Assembly (NCBI GenBank): GCA_025363475.1
Contig: JANYDS010000027.1
Coordinates: 1-64,000, forward strand
Direction of reading: 5' to 3'
From: Terriglobia bacterium
GTDB lineage: Bacteria; Acidobacteriota; Terriglobia; Bryobacterales; Bryobacteraceae
DNA: 64,000 nucleotides
The notes under the pieces are model-generated. The model was given only the letters and a program-made list of their open reading frames with translations, ran no database searches and had not been told where the DNA came from. Below, piece by piece: positions 8,486-17,121 of this stretch; the stretch's first letter is position 1, and every line of letters begins with the position of its first letter. A program made the translations under genes and the position numbers.

Positions 8486-9268
8486 ATGAACCGCAGATCC
8501 TTTTTCTCCACCGCAGCTCTTGGCCTTTCGGCAATCGCTCTGCCCCGCGCACGCGCTGCCACCACAGCGCCCAAAGCCCTGGTCTTCGATACCTTCGGAA
8601 CAGTGGTTGACTGGCGCGGCTCCATCGCCGCTGAAGGCGCCGAATGGGGTAAAGCCAAAGGCCTCACAATCGACTGGGCTCACTTCGCCGATCGCTGGCG
8701 CGCAGGCTATGGACCCTCCATGGAAAAGGTTCGCAAAGGCCAGCTCCCCTGGACCAAACTCGATGACCTGCACCGCATGGTGCTCGAAGAACTGTTAACC
8801 GAATTCAAGATCACCGGTCTCTCCGAAGACGAGAAAATCCACTGGAACCGCGTCTGGCACAGACTCAAACCCTGGCCCGATTCCGTCGCCGGACTCACTC
8901 GCCTCAAGAAGAAATTCACCATCACACCGCTCTCCAACGGCAACGTCGGCCTGCTCACGGATATGGGTAAATTTGCCGGACTCCCCTGGGATGCCATCCT
9001 CTCCGCGGAACTCACGCACCACTACAAACCAGATCGCGAAGTCTATCTGGGAGCAGCCGAAATCCTTGGCCTCAAACCAGGCGAAACCATGATGGCCGCC
9101 GCCCACGCCGGGGACCTCAAAGCCGCCAAAGCGCTCGGCCTGCAAACCGGCTTCATCTACCGGCCCAATGAATACGGCCCCGGCGGTCGCGCCGATAAGG
9201 CCAGTCCCGGTGACTTCGACATTGTCTCCGACAGCATCACAGACCTCGCAACCAAACTCGGAGCCTGA
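8486..9268 (+). CDS. Tat-exported haloacid dehalogenase type II
   Basis: 260 residues. The ATG at 8486 begins a twin-arginine-like leader (MNRRSFFSTAALGLSAIALP, cleavage near 24). The HAD fold follows: motif I FDTFGTVVDW with nucleophile Asp35, motif II LSNG near 150, motif III Lys in HYKPDREVY, and motif IV AHAGDLKAAKALG. This order and spacing fit the (S)-2-haloacid dehalogenase group, which hydrolyses the carbon-halogen bond of 2-haloacids; the actual substrate is not shown. An exported copy is less usual than the cytoplasmic enzymes. Confidence 0.9.
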   Translation: MNRRSFFSTAALGLSAIALPRARAATTAPKALVFDTFGTVVDWRGSIAAEGAEWGKAKGLTIDWAHFADRWRAGYGPSMEKVRKGQLPWTKLDDLHRMVLEELLTEFKITGLSEDEKIHWNRVWHRLKPWPDSVAGLTRLKKKFTITPLSNGNVGLLTDMGKFAGLPWDAILSAELTHHYKPDREVYLGAAEILGLKPGETMMAAAHAGDLKAAKALGLQTGFIYRPNEYGPGGRADKASPGDFDIVSDSITDLATKLGA

Positions 9269-9276
9269 TCCCCCTC

Positions 9277-9666
9277 TTGCGAAACCTGTCTTTATTCTTT
9301 GTTCCTGCCTTCGCACTCGTTACCTGTGCCTGCAAGGAATTGAATCCGCCGCATCCGAAACCTTACGAAGTGGTCTGGGTAAAAGTAGACTCCTGGTCCG
9401 GTCGCGGTTCAACACAGACTGATTCCTTTGATCTGTCGGTTTCCACCTGGCGAGTGAAATGGAAGACCACCAACGGTACAGGCCCGTTCGTGCTCACGGT
9501 CCACAGCGCGATCAGCGGACGGCCACTGTCTGAGATCGTCAACACCTCCGGCCCCGGCGAAGGCATCGCGCCCGTAACTGACGACCCCAGGCTTTATCAC
9601 ATGGTCATCGACTCAAAAGATATTGACTGGACCGTAACAGTCGAGCAACCCGTCACCAGACACTGA
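9277..9666 (+). CDS. small exported protein, possible lipoprotein
   Basis: 129 residues, read from a TTG at 9277, 8 bp after the dehalogenase. Residues 1-19 form a hydrophobic leader ending in cysteines (LVTCAC). This could be a degenerate lipobox, which would make it a lipoprotein, or a plain signal peptide. The mature part is beta-like and unrecognised. No strong ribosome site is seen and the start codon is weak, so the exact start is uncertain. Confidence 0.5.
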   Translation: MRNLSLFFVPAFALVTCACKELNPPHPKPYEVVWVKVDSWSGRGSTQTDSFDLSVSTWRVKWKTTNGTGPFVLTVHSAISGRPLSEIVNTSGPGEGIAPVTDDPRLYHMVIDSKDIDWTVTVEQPVTRH

Positions 9667-9707
9667 GAATTAATACCGCGAACACTCTGCTGTATTCTGA
9701 AACCTGA

Positions 9708-10664
9708 ATGCGTCACCCCCCGGCAGCATTGGCTCAGACCGCTTCCGCAGCCACGCTCCGGCAACTCGAAGCCGCGATAGAATCGAGTCTCCGCGGCAAG
9801 AATGAGACGGTCCGGATGGCGCTGGTGTGCCTTCTTGCACGCGGGCATCTGCTGCTCGAAGACGTCCCCGGTGTGGGAAAAACTACGCTGGCCCAGGCGC
9901 TGGCCCGTGCGGCTGGAGGCACGTTCCACCGCCTGCAGTTCACCAGTGATCTGCTCCCGTCAGACGTGCTCGGCGTTACTGTTTACAACACGCAGACTGC
10001 GGAATTCGAATACAAGCCCGGGCCGGTGTTTACCAACTTTCTGCTGGCGGATGAAATCAACCGCACAACGCCCAAGACGCAGTCCGCACTGCTCGAAGCG
10101 ATGAATGAACAGCAGGTTTCCGTGGAAGGCCGGAGTCTGCCCCTGCCGGATCCGTTCATGGTGATCGCGACACAGAACCCTGCGGGGCATCAGGGTACGT
10201 ATCCGCTTCCAGAATCCCAGCTGGACCGTTTTCTCATGCGCCTGCGCATCGGCTATCCGGATGCGAAGAGTGCGCGCGAAATTATTCGTCAGACAGATGC
10301 GCTGCACGGCGAACACACGTCGCGCGTGATCAGTCTGGAAGAACTGATTGAGCTGCAGGATGCCGTCAAACAGGTGGTTGTAGATGATGCGATTGTCGAT
10401 TACATGCTTGTGATTGTCGAGCGTACCCGCGCTCATGATGCACTGGCTCTTGGTGTTAGTCCGCGCGGCTCGCAGGCACTCTACCGAGCCGTGCAGGCGC
10501 ATGCGCTGATTGAAGGCCGTGCTTACGCATTGCCCGATGACGTGAAACTTGTTGCGGCGAAAGTTCTGGGCCACCGCGTCATGTCAGCGCGCCGCGGCCT
10601 GAATGAAACTGCCGGAGAACGCGTGATTGCAGACATTCTTACCGAAACGGAAGTGCCCCTGTAG
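9708..10664 (+). CDS. MoxR-family AAA+ ATPase
   Basis: 318 residues. Walker A is GVGKTT at 55-60 inside LLLEDVPGVGKTT, Walker B is DEINR at 115-119, and sensor 1 is in VIATQNPAG. The MoxR C-terminal lid includes SPRGSQALYRAVQAHA. These ATPases act as chaperones that activate partner proteins, normally encoded next to them as DUF58 and VWA-domain proteins. Neither is present here: upstream is a small exported protein and downstream a Fic protein after a 113 bp regulatory gap. It is therefore an orphan MoxR, and its client is unknown. Confidence 0.93.
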   Translation: MRHPPAALAQTASAATLRQLEAAIESSLRGKNETVRMALVCLLARGHLLLEDVPGVGKTTLAQALARAAGGTFHRLQFTSDLLPSDVLGVTVYNTQTAEFEYKPGPVFTNFLLADEINRTTPKTQSALLEAMNEQQVSVEGRSLPLPDPFMVIATQNPAGHQGTYPLPESQLDRFLMRLRIGYPDAKSAREIIRQTDALHGEHTSRVISLEELIELQDAVKQVVVDDAIVDYMLVIVERTRAHDALALGVSPRGSQALYRAVQAHALIEGRAYALPDDVKLVAAKVLGHRVMSARRGLNETAGERVIADILTETEVPL

Positions 10665-10681
10665 GGTACCAATTTAGAACT

Positions 10682-10771
10682 GTTTTTCACGGAAACAGTG
10701 ATTTTTGTATAGTTTTTCACGGGTTAGGTTCGTTTTTCATGGTAGGGTGTTAAAAGTTACTGTTTTTCACG
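10682..10771 (+). promoter_or_regulatory. phased GTTTTTCAC repeat array upstream of fic
   Basis: GTTTTTCAC occurs at 10682, 10712 and 10762, and a one-base variant GTTTTTCAT at 10732. Start-to-start distances are 30, 20 and 30 bp, so all four copies lie on the same face of the helix. The last copy ends 7 bases before the fic start codon and overlaps its ribosome site region. TATAGT at 10708-10713, partly within the second copy, could be a -10 element. The layout suits cooperative binding by a repressor, perhaps autoregulation by the Fic protein or another DNA-binding protein; that part is inference. Confidence 0.65.
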
Positions 10772-10777
10772 AGAGAC

Positions 10778-12310
10778 ATGGCAAAGATCCGATTCCCGGG
10801 GCCGGTGAAATTCTTCCATGAACGGCGTCTGCCGGAGGAAGGTACACCTGCCGGATATGCCGCAATCATTGGTGCATATAAGCTAAAGGTGCCGTTGCCG
10901 CGTGTGCTTTCCGCAGTGGGTGAACGGCACAGAGTTTGGGAAGAGGGAGGGTGGCGGATGCTCACGCCAAGACACGCTCCTTCAGCAACACTCGAAAGCC
11001 ACCTTACGTTCGCGTTGAAACATGAAGGGTTGGATCTGGCGGTTTTGAAGCGGTTGTTTCTGGCTGCGGGGCCACTCGAAATTGCCGCACTGGTGCGCAG
11101 GAAACCGACAGGGGCATATCCGCGGCGCATCTGGTTTCTCTATGAATGGCTCACGGGACAGCGTCTGAAACTGCCGACCGCACGGTCTGGAGCGTACGTG
11201 GACGTTGTGGATACAGCGCAGCAATGGTCTGTTGCGGGCGAAACTTCGGCGCGACATCGCGTGCGGAATAATCTGCCCGGCACGCCCGGTTTCTGCCCTA
11301 TGTTTTTCCGGACGAAAGCACTGGAAGATTTTGCGCAGAACGACCTGGCCAGCAGGGCGCACGAAGCGGTGGCGGCGGTGCCGCGCGATCTTCTGGCACG
11401 GACTGCAGCGTTCCTGCTGCTGAACGATTCGAAGGCAAGTTATGCCATTGAAGGCGAGCGCGTACCGCAGGACCGCATTCTGCGCTGGGGCAGAGCGATT
11501 GGCCAGGCGGGCCAGCACCCCATTTCAGCGGATGAACTGCTGCGTCTGCAGGAGATTGTGATTGGCGATGCGCGCTTCTCTCCACTCGGCCTTCGTGAGG
11601 AAGGCGGGTTTGTGGGAGAACATGACCGTCATTCAATGCTGCCGCTCCCGGACCATATTAGTGCCAGGGAGCAGGACCTGCATTCTCTGATTGAGGGACT
11701 GGTGGCGTTTGACCGCGGCCCCGCGACCGGTCTTGATGCCGTGCTGGCGGCTGCAGCGCTGGCGTTCGGATTTGTTTATATCCACCCGTTCGTGGATGGC
11801 AACGGACGGCTGCACAGGTATTTAATTCATCACGTTCTGGCACAGCGCGGATTCACTCCGGCAGGTGTTGTGTTTCCGGTTTCGGCTGCGATTCTGGAAC
11901 GGATTCAGGATTACAAGAAAGTGCTGGAAGATTATTCAAAGCGCCTGCTGCCTGTGATTGAGTGGGTTCCCACGGCCAAAGGCAATGTCAGGGTTGTGAA
12001 CGATACGGCGGATTTCTATCGTTTCTTTGACGCGACATCGCAAGCCGAATTTCTCTACTCCTGCGTGCGCAAAACTATCGAAGAGGATCTGCCGCGCGAG
12101 ACAGATTTTCTGGCTCGTTTCGACCGCTTTCGCGCAAGCGTTGAACAAATTGTGGATATGCCAGGGCGCACGATGGACAGGCTCTTTCGTTTCCTTCGGG
12201 AGAACGCAGGCCGGTTGTCGAAGCGCCGGCGGCCAGGTGAGTTTTCAACGCTGACCCCTGAAGAGGCGAAGGCTGTTGAAACCGCCTATGCAGCTGCGTT
12301 TGGCAGTTAG
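10778..12310 (+). CDS. Fic-domain protein (probable AMP transferase)
   Basis: 510 residues. The Fic active-site motif HPFVDGNGR starts at His336. An inhibitory-helix motif of the S/T-x-x-x-E-G type, SYAIEG, lies at 221-226, ahead of the Fic core, so this is a class II Fic enzyme held inactive by its own N-terminal part. Fic proteins transfer AMP from ATP to hydroxyl groups of target proteins and some reverse the reaction. The C-terminal region (LRENAGRLSKRRRPGEFSTL) is conserved in related large Fic proteins. No antitoxin gene is adjacent. The upstream repeat array suggests tight control. Confidence 0.93.
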   Translation: MAKIRFPGPVKFFHERRLPEEGTPAGYAAIIGAYKLKVPLPRVLSAVGERHRVWEEGGWRMLTPRHAPSATLESHLTFALKHEGLDLAVLKRLFLAAGPLEIAALVRRKPTGAYPRRIWFLYEWLTGQRLKLPTARSGAYVDVVDTAQQWSVAGETSARHRVRNNLPGTPGFCPMFFRTKALEDFAQNDLASRAHEAVAAVPRDLLARTAAFLLLNDSKASYAIEGERVPQDRILRWGRAIGQAGQHPISADELLRLQEIVIGDARFSPLGLREEGGFVGEHDRHSMLPLPDHISAREQDLHSLIEGLVAFDRGPATGLDAVLAAAALAFGFVYIHPFVDGNGRLHRYLIHHVLAQRGFTPAGVVFPVSAAILERIQDYKKVLEDYSKRLLPVIEWVPTAKGNVRVVNDTADFYRFFDATSQAEFLYSCVRKTIEEDLPRETDFLARFDRFRASVEQIVDMPGRTMDRLFRFLRENAGRLSKRRRPGEFSTLTPEEAKAVETAYAAAFGS

Positions 12311-13755
12311 CCGGCTTTGAGTTCTGCCGCACTCATCGTATCGATTTTGTGCAGCACCTTCGCGAAGACCTGGATCTGGCTGTGCATGAGCGGGGCGCTT
12401 AGTTTCTCGATGCAGCCGTTGGCGGGGCCGGCCAGCAAATAGCTGGGCATGGGCATGTAGCCGATTGTGGGGATCCCGGCGCGCGCGAGGGCGCTGCCCT
12501 CTCCGAGGAAACCTCCCTTCACCGGATTCGCTACCGCGATGTTGTGAACTTTCGAGCCTTTGATGGCTTCGAGCATGGCATTGCCGGTAGATTTGTGCGG
12601 CGAAATGGCGATGCTCCATTCGTCTTCACCTGTGGCTTTGTAGTTGAGTTTGTCGTCGTCCACCCACTCTTTACAACCGAGGTGTTCGATGGTGACGGCA
12701 GCCACGGCCTTCTTCACCAGATCAGGATGCTGCTCAATCACGCCACGGATGGAAGGAACATACGGCGCGGCGAAATGGCCGGTGGTCAGAATGAAAACCA
12801 TGGTCCGTTTGCGTTCACTCTTCGGAATCTGCGAGAAATATTTCGCCAGCGCGACAATCCCCACGCCACCGTTTTCTTCCGTGGCATTGGGTCCATCGGT
12901 ATGAGTGTTGACGATGATGACTTCGTCCGACGTCATGCCGGGCAGGGTTGCGATCAGCGTATCTGTCGAGGTGTCAGGGGTGAGGTCGGCTTCGAGCGTT
13001 ACGGTAGCCTTCGCGCCGCTGGCTGCAAGGGCTTTTAGTTTTGCGCCTGTTTCGTGGCCCACCCAGACCCCCGGTATATTTTGCAAAGGACGGGAGAAGG
13101 GCGCGTACTGATCCTGCGCGTTGGCGTCGGAGACATTGGTCCAGACGAGCACAACACCCAAAGCGCCGGCCTTTTGAAAAGGTGTGAGGTCGCTGACGGG
13201 AGAGCGCGCCGGATGCACTTCATGCGGCAGTTTCTTTTCCGGCGGATTGATGCCCAGCACTTCATACCATTCGCCCCAGGGGCGTGGAGTGATCGGACAA
13301 TCGAGCAGGACGATCTTGCCTTTGATATCCGACATATCAAACTTCGGCGAAGTACCGCAGTATTTGAGTTCGCCGGTTACTCCCGCGGCCGGCGTCTGAC
13401 CCGAATAAGGAAAGTAAGACGTCACAGGCGCGACGAAACTCTTGCCCGAGGCAGGGTTGATGGTGAGGCCCCATTTGCGCGCGGTCCAGCTGGTGAAGCG
13501 GTGATTTTCACGGGCGACATCGAGCCCGCTTTTCTGAAGGTTCTTCGCAAGCCAGTCAACGAATGTGACATGGGCTTTGTTGCCTGTGTATTTGGGGCCG
13601 AGCTGCGCCATCCAGACCTGCCAGTCCCAGACTTCTTTTTGGGTGGGCAGAGCGGCAGGGGCCGCTTGAGCAGAGCCTGCAAGGTTGGTACCCAGAAACG
13701 GAATCAGCTGCGCGGAAGCAGCCCACTTCATCAGATCGCGGCGGGTAGGGGACAT
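12307..13755 (-). CDS. exported M28-type zinc metallopeptidase
   Basis: 482 residues with a twin-arginine-like leader (SPTRRDLMKWAASAQ, cleavage near 32). A protease-associated (PA)-like insert lies around 140-250. The M28 metal site begins with HTDGPNATEENGG at 285-297, giving His285, Asp287 and Glu293/Glu294. The family removes amino acids from peptides using two zinc ions; here it would act outside the cytoplasm. It is convergent with fic, the two ends overlapping by 4 bp. Confidence 0.85.
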   Translation of the reverse strand: MSPTRRDLMKWAASAQLIPFLGTNLAGSAQAAPAALPTQKEVWDWQVWMAQLGPKYTGNKAHVTFVDWLAKNLQKSGLDVARENHRFTSWTARKWGLTINPASGKSFVAPVTSYFPYSGQTPAAGVTGELKYCGTSPKFDMSDIKGKIVLLDCPITPRPWGEWYEVLGINPPEKKLPHEVHPARSPVSDLTPFQKAGALGVVLVWTNVSDANAQDQYAPFSRPLQNIPGVWVGHETGAKLKALAASGAKATVTLEADLTPDTSTDTLIATLPGMTSDEVIIVNTHTDGPNATEENGGVGIVALAKYFSQIPKSERKRTMVFILTTGHFAAPYVPSIRGVIEQHPDLVKKAVAAVTIEHLGCKEWVDDDKLNYKATGEDEWSIAISPHKSTGNAMLEAIKGSKVHNIAVANPVKGGFLGEGSALARAGIPTIGYMPMPSYLLAGPANGCIEKLSAPLMHSQIQVFAKVLHKIDTMSAAELKAG

Positions 13756-13763
13756 CGGCTAAA

Positions 13764-13860
13764 TCATATCCGACAGGGTGGGAGTTTGTCAGGATTGCGC
13801 ATGATGAAGATCGAAGCGATACGACCGGAGCCATCGAAATCAAGGGAGCGGGAGCAGGTA
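13764..13860 (-). pseudogene. possible remnant of a sigma-factor C-terminus
   Basis: The leftward frame ending at 13764 finishes with GSGRIASIFIMRNPDKL. I associate this pattern with the extreme C-terminus of SnoaL-tailed ECF sigma factors (SigJ/ECF41 type, '..RNPDKL'). Upstream of it in the same frame the sequence no longer resembles such a protein, and the reading frame begins only at 14045. I read it as a decayed fragment. The rest of the 13756-14016 gap shows nothing else. Confidence 0.35.
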
Positions 13861-14016
13861 CGCAAACGAATCAGTGCGGTTAGGATTTCGCGGGCAGCGC
13901 CCAGGTAGTCCCACCGGAAACGGACTAGCTCGAAAGGACTCGGCCAAAGCCCGGACACCAGCCAATGCCGGCCAATGTAATTAATATGATTGCGGCCCGG
14001 TTTGCGACATGAAAAA

Positions 14017-15795
14017 TCATACAGCAGCATTGGCGACTGTGGCACTGGCGCGGCAGGCGCGGGCGATCAGGTCCCAGCCTCCTGTCCAGCCGCGTTCCAT
14101 TTCAAATGCTATGTCCACGGCCTTTGCGTCGCGCAGTTCTTCGGCGAGTTCGGCCATCCCCCAGCCCTTCAGCAAGAGCGTCCGGGTGCCCTGTTTTACG
14201 ATGAGGCGCATGTGCTTCTCTTTCCAGACCTGCGGTGGTCCGGCGAGTGCCACGTTGCGGGCCGCGAAGAGCACTTTCGGATTGTCCATGCCGAACGGAG
14301 CGATTTGTTCGAGTGCCAGCCAGAGAGGGTCGTCCAGTTCATGCAGGTGGACCAGTGCGTCCACTGCCACGACGCGCTGACGGTCTTCCGGCGTGAGCCG
14401 GGCCGCAGCCCAGGCTCGCAAACGAGTGCGGAATTTTTCCAGTGCAGCTTCGGGTAAGGTGAGACCTGCCGCATGCGAGTGACCGCCGAATTTCGTGAAC
14501 AACTCACGCATACTTTCGAGAGCATCGAGCAAATGAAATGAGCCGAGGCTGCGGCCCGAACCCTGCGCCACACCATTCTCAACGCCCAGGACAATCGCAG
14601 GCCGGTGGAATTTTTCCACCACACGACTGGCCACGATACCAGCCACGCCACGATGCCAGCCTTCGCCCCAGAACACGAGAGCCGCGTCGTCAGCGGTAAC
14701 GGGCGTCTGTGCGCAGAGCTCAAAAATCTCGCTGACCACGGCGCGTTCGGCGGTTTGCCGTTCCTTGTTCAATACAAAGAGTTCGCGTGCGATTTGGGTA
14801 GCTTCTTCCTCATCGGCAGTGAGGAACATACGCACAGCCTGACCGGCGCTATCCATGCGTCCGGACGCATTGATTGCCGGAGCGATACGAAAACCGACTT
14901 CAGTGGCGTTGGGAATTCCCTTCAGACCGGACTCGCGGAGCAAAGCACGGAGACCGGGATTACGCACGTCGCCGAGTCCGCTCAGACCGTGTTTGACGAT
15001 GATACGGTTCTCGCCAGTGAGCGGAACGATATCCGCCACGGTAGCGATGGCCACCAGCTTGAGGAACGATTCGAGGATACGGAAAAGTCTGGCTTCAGGC
15101 CAGCCGACACCCAGCAAGAGGGCATGCGCGAGCTTGAAAGCAACGCCCGCGCCGCAGAGGTTGGGGTTGGGATATGTGCAATCGGTACGGTTGGGATTGA
15201 TGATGGCGAGCGCGGGAGGAAGGTCTGTTTCGGGAAGGTGGTGATCGGTGACGATGACGTCGATACCCAGTTCACCGGCCCGCTTTATGGCGGCCCCGGC
15301 CCGAATGCCGTTATCGACGCTGACGATGAGTTTAACGCCGCGCGCCGCGGCTTCCTCAATGGCTGCCGGTTGCATTCCATAGCCGTCGCGGAGGCGGTGG
15401 GGAATGTGCCAGCCAGCGTCCAGGCCGAGTAACTCCAGCGCTTTCTTGAGAACCACCGTGGAGGTGACACCATCCACATCGTAATCACCGTGGATTTCAA
15501 TGGCTTCGTTTTGCGCAATCGCTGTGCGCAGGCGGGCGACCGCGATATCCATATCACGCAGCAGGAAGGGATCGTGAAGGTCTTCGATACGCGGATTGAG
15601 GAAGGCTGAAGCCGAAGTGGCGTTACGGAAGCCGCGCGACCAGAGGATGCGCGCTGCAACAGAGGGCAGACGCAGTTGTCCGGCGAGTGCCGCGACGGCA
15701 TCTTCATCAACAGGCTGGGGAAAGACCCAGCGGCTGTCAGTTTTTGGAGTAATAGCCGCCGAGGCCTTCGGTTCCTTCGTCTTCGATTTCGTCAC
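14017..15795 (-). CDS. recJ: single-stranded-DNA-specific exonuclease RecJ
   Basis: 592 residues, normal for RecJ. DHH-family motifs are present in order: GDYDVDGVTS (Asp104, Asp106), the DHH triad at 184-186 (VTDHHLPETD), CGAGVAFKLAHAL, and the DHHA1 motif FGGHSHAAGL. RecJ degrades single-stranded DNA 5' to 3' with Mn/Mg and feeds RecF-type recombination and mismatch repair. The start at 15795 lies inside the preceding gene on the same strand, a 59 bp overlap. No later in-frame ATG, GTG or TTG precedes the conserved region, so the overlap seems real and suggests coupled translation. Confidence 0.96.
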   Translation of the reverse strand: MTKSKTKEPKASAAITPKTDSRWVFPQPVDEDAVAALAGQLRLPSVAARILWSRGFRNATSASAFLNPRIEDLHDPFLLRDMDIAVARLRTAIAQNEAIEIHGDYDVDGVTSTVVLKKALELLGLDAGWHIPHRLRDGYGMQPAAIEEAAARGVKLIVSVDNGIRAGAAIKRAGELGIDVIVTDHHLPETDLPPALAIINPNRTDCTYPNPNLCGAGVAFKLAHALLLGVGWPEARLFRILESFLKLVAIATVADIVPLTGENRIIVKHGLSGLGDVRNPGLRALLRESGLKGIPNATEVGFRIAPAINASGRMDSAGQAVRMFLTADEEEATQIARELFVLNKERQTAERAVVSEIFELCAQTPVTADDAALVFWGEGWHRGVAGIVASRVVEKFHRPAIVLGVENGVAQGSGRSLGSFHLLDALESMRELFTKFGGHSHAAGLTLPEAALEKFRTRLRAWAAARLTPEDRQRVVAVDALVHLHELDDPLWLALEQIAPFGMDNPKVLFAARNVALAGPPQVWKEKHMRLIVKQGTRTLLLKGWGMAELAEELRDAKAVDIAFEMERGWTGGWDLIARACRASATVANAAV

Positions 15796-16237
15796 CAGCA
15801 GGGAAAACGGAGGTGACTTCTTCGCAGGCGTCGAGAAATTCTTCGTACCAGTCGGGACGGGCCTCGTAGACGTAGAGGTACGAGTTGTGACCGAAGGCGA
15901 GTTCGATGGCGCAGGTTTCGCCTACGTGGCGTTTGGCGTTTTTGATGGGGCGTTCGAGGTCACGGCGCTCATCGCGTTCGAGTTCCAGTTCGTCCAGTTC
16001 CTCGGTGACGTCGGTTATCTCTTCTTCCGCGAGTTCACGACAGGCGAACAGCACCATGTGCTCGCCCGCTTTGGTGGCGGCTTCGAGGAACTGGCGATAG
16101 TCGGGAAAGCGATCCGTGTCCCAGGTAATGATCTTCGATTCCTCAAGTCCGCCGGGGTGACTGCGGAAGATGCCGAAGTCGGACTTCTCAAGGTAATCGA
16201 GGATTTCGCTTTTCAGGGCTTCGAGGTTGATATCCAC
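15737..16237 (-). CDS. acidic protein of unknown function upstream of recJ
   Basis: 166 residues, strongly acidic, with a Glu/Asp/Arg-rich helical stretch in the middle (about 70-105). There is no signal peptide and no known motif. The N-terminal part (LDYLEKSDFGIFRSHPGG) is globular in character. Its 3' end overlaps the first 59 bases of recJ, so the two are almost certainly co-transcribed. I do not recognise the family. Confidence 0.75.
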   Translation of the reverse strand: MDINLEALKSEILDYLEKSDFGIFRSHPGGLEESKIITWDTDRFPDYRQFLEAATKAGEHMVLFACRELAEEEITDVTEELDELELERDERRDLERPIKNAKRHVGETCAIELAFGHNSYLYVYEARPDWYEEFLDACEEVTSVFPAGDEIEDEGTEGLGGYYSKN

Positions 16238-16289
16238 TATTTTTAATCCTCAGGATAACAGCGTCTAATCGGTTCAAAACACGGGGTGC

Positions 16290-16748
16290 CTATTTTCTAA
16301 AGACGAATTCCCGCTGGAGGGCGAAATTGGTGATAAACAGAAGAGTTTCCACTATGATTTTGGCGAGAGGAACGCTGATGGTGGTGAAGCTGTGGACGAG
16401 GCGAATTCCAGCGTAGGAAAGCAGGGCGTTCGCCAGCGCCAGCGCGAGGTAACGCGGTAACAAGGCGGAGTGGCTCTGGCCAGACGTGAAAACCGACCGG
16501 CGGACCAGGTTGTAGTTGAAGAAAACCGAACACGCGCGGCCCACGAACTGAGCGCCGGCGATGGTGCCTGAGGCACGAAAGACGAAGTAAAAAATCAGAT
16601 TATCAATGGCTGCGGAGGCCAGAGAAATGAAACCAAAACGCAGCATAACGAAATGCGTGCGCATGGAGTGGCGCAATGAAGACGAGCGCGCAGGAACGGT
16701 TTGTGAGTTGCTTTCCACGGGGTAAGCGATTTTCCGCCCTTCAATCAT
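16290..16748 (-). CDS. GtrA-family membrane protein
   Basis: 152 residues with four hydrophobic segments. The first reads RFGFISLASAAIDNLIFYF and the last ends near REFVFRK, both characteristic of GtrA-like proteins. The family includes flippase-like proteins that move polyprenol-linked sugars across the inner membrane for surface-polysaccharide decoration. The start at 16748 gives about 30 extra residues before the family core; an internal ATG (MRTHFVMLRFG) is an alternative. Confidence 0.88.
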   Translation of the reverse strand: MIEGRKIAYPVESNSQTVPARSSSLRHSMRTHFVMLRFGFISLASAAIDNLIFYFVFRASGTIAGAQFVGRACSVFFNYNLVRRSVFTSGQSHSALLPRYLALALANALLSYAGIRLVHSFTTISVPLAKIIVETLLFITNFALQREFVFRK

Positions 16749-17016
16749 ATACGGGCGAACTCGAGGTTTTTTTAGCGAAGGTGTCCGGGAGTCCAGCGAA
16801 GTTTCCAGCCAGGCTGCTTGCGCAAAGTCAGGTTGACCTCTTCGAGCGAGCCGTAAAATCCGGCAAAAGAGTTTTCCAGGTGACCAGGGCGGCGACGGGT
16901 TTGGGTGAAGTCGCGGTGGTGAAACTGGCTGGCGCGGGCGATCACCGCAGTGCCCATGGGACGGTATTCATGCGTTCCCTGCGCCCAGACGGTGCCTGCG
17001 GACTGGTCAAGCCAAA
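16749..17016. other. non-coding or decayed stretch beside a tandem repeat
   Basis: This 268 bp stretch has one leftward open frame of 85 codons (16772-17029) whose product shows no recognised motif and has no clear ribosome site. Its beginning overlaps the 24-bp tandem repeat. It may be a gene remnant or simply open by composition. I see no RNA gene or hairpin. Confidence 0.3.
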
Positions 17017-17088
17017 GTGCGAACCCCATACGTGTTTAAAATGGGAACCCCATACCTGTTTAAAGTGCGAACCCCATGCCGGTTTCCA
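17017..17088. repeat. three tandem copies of a 24-bp repeat
   Basis: Units lie at 17017-17040, 17041-17064 and 17065-17088. The shared core is GAACCCCAT followed by a GTTTAAA-type end in the first two copies; the third is diverged at its end (GGTTTCCA). Because 24 is a multiple of three, the block stays open in several frames on both strands, giving spurious repetitive peptides (e.g. NRYGVPILNTYGV leftward). It sits between gtrA and a small coiled-coil gene. Confidence 0.85.
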
Positions 17089-17121
17089 GTAAAACACACC
17101 GCCTGCATCACAATAGGGAAC

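Noticed and set aside
10682-10771. CRISPR array or replication iterons
   Set aside because: Units are only nine bases and the intervening sequences too short for spacers; there is no rep or cas gene nearby, so an operator is more likely.
16772-17029. 85-codon leftward gene next to gtrA
   Set aside because: Starts inside a tandem repeat, lacks a ribosome site and has no recognised motif; kept only as a possible remnant.
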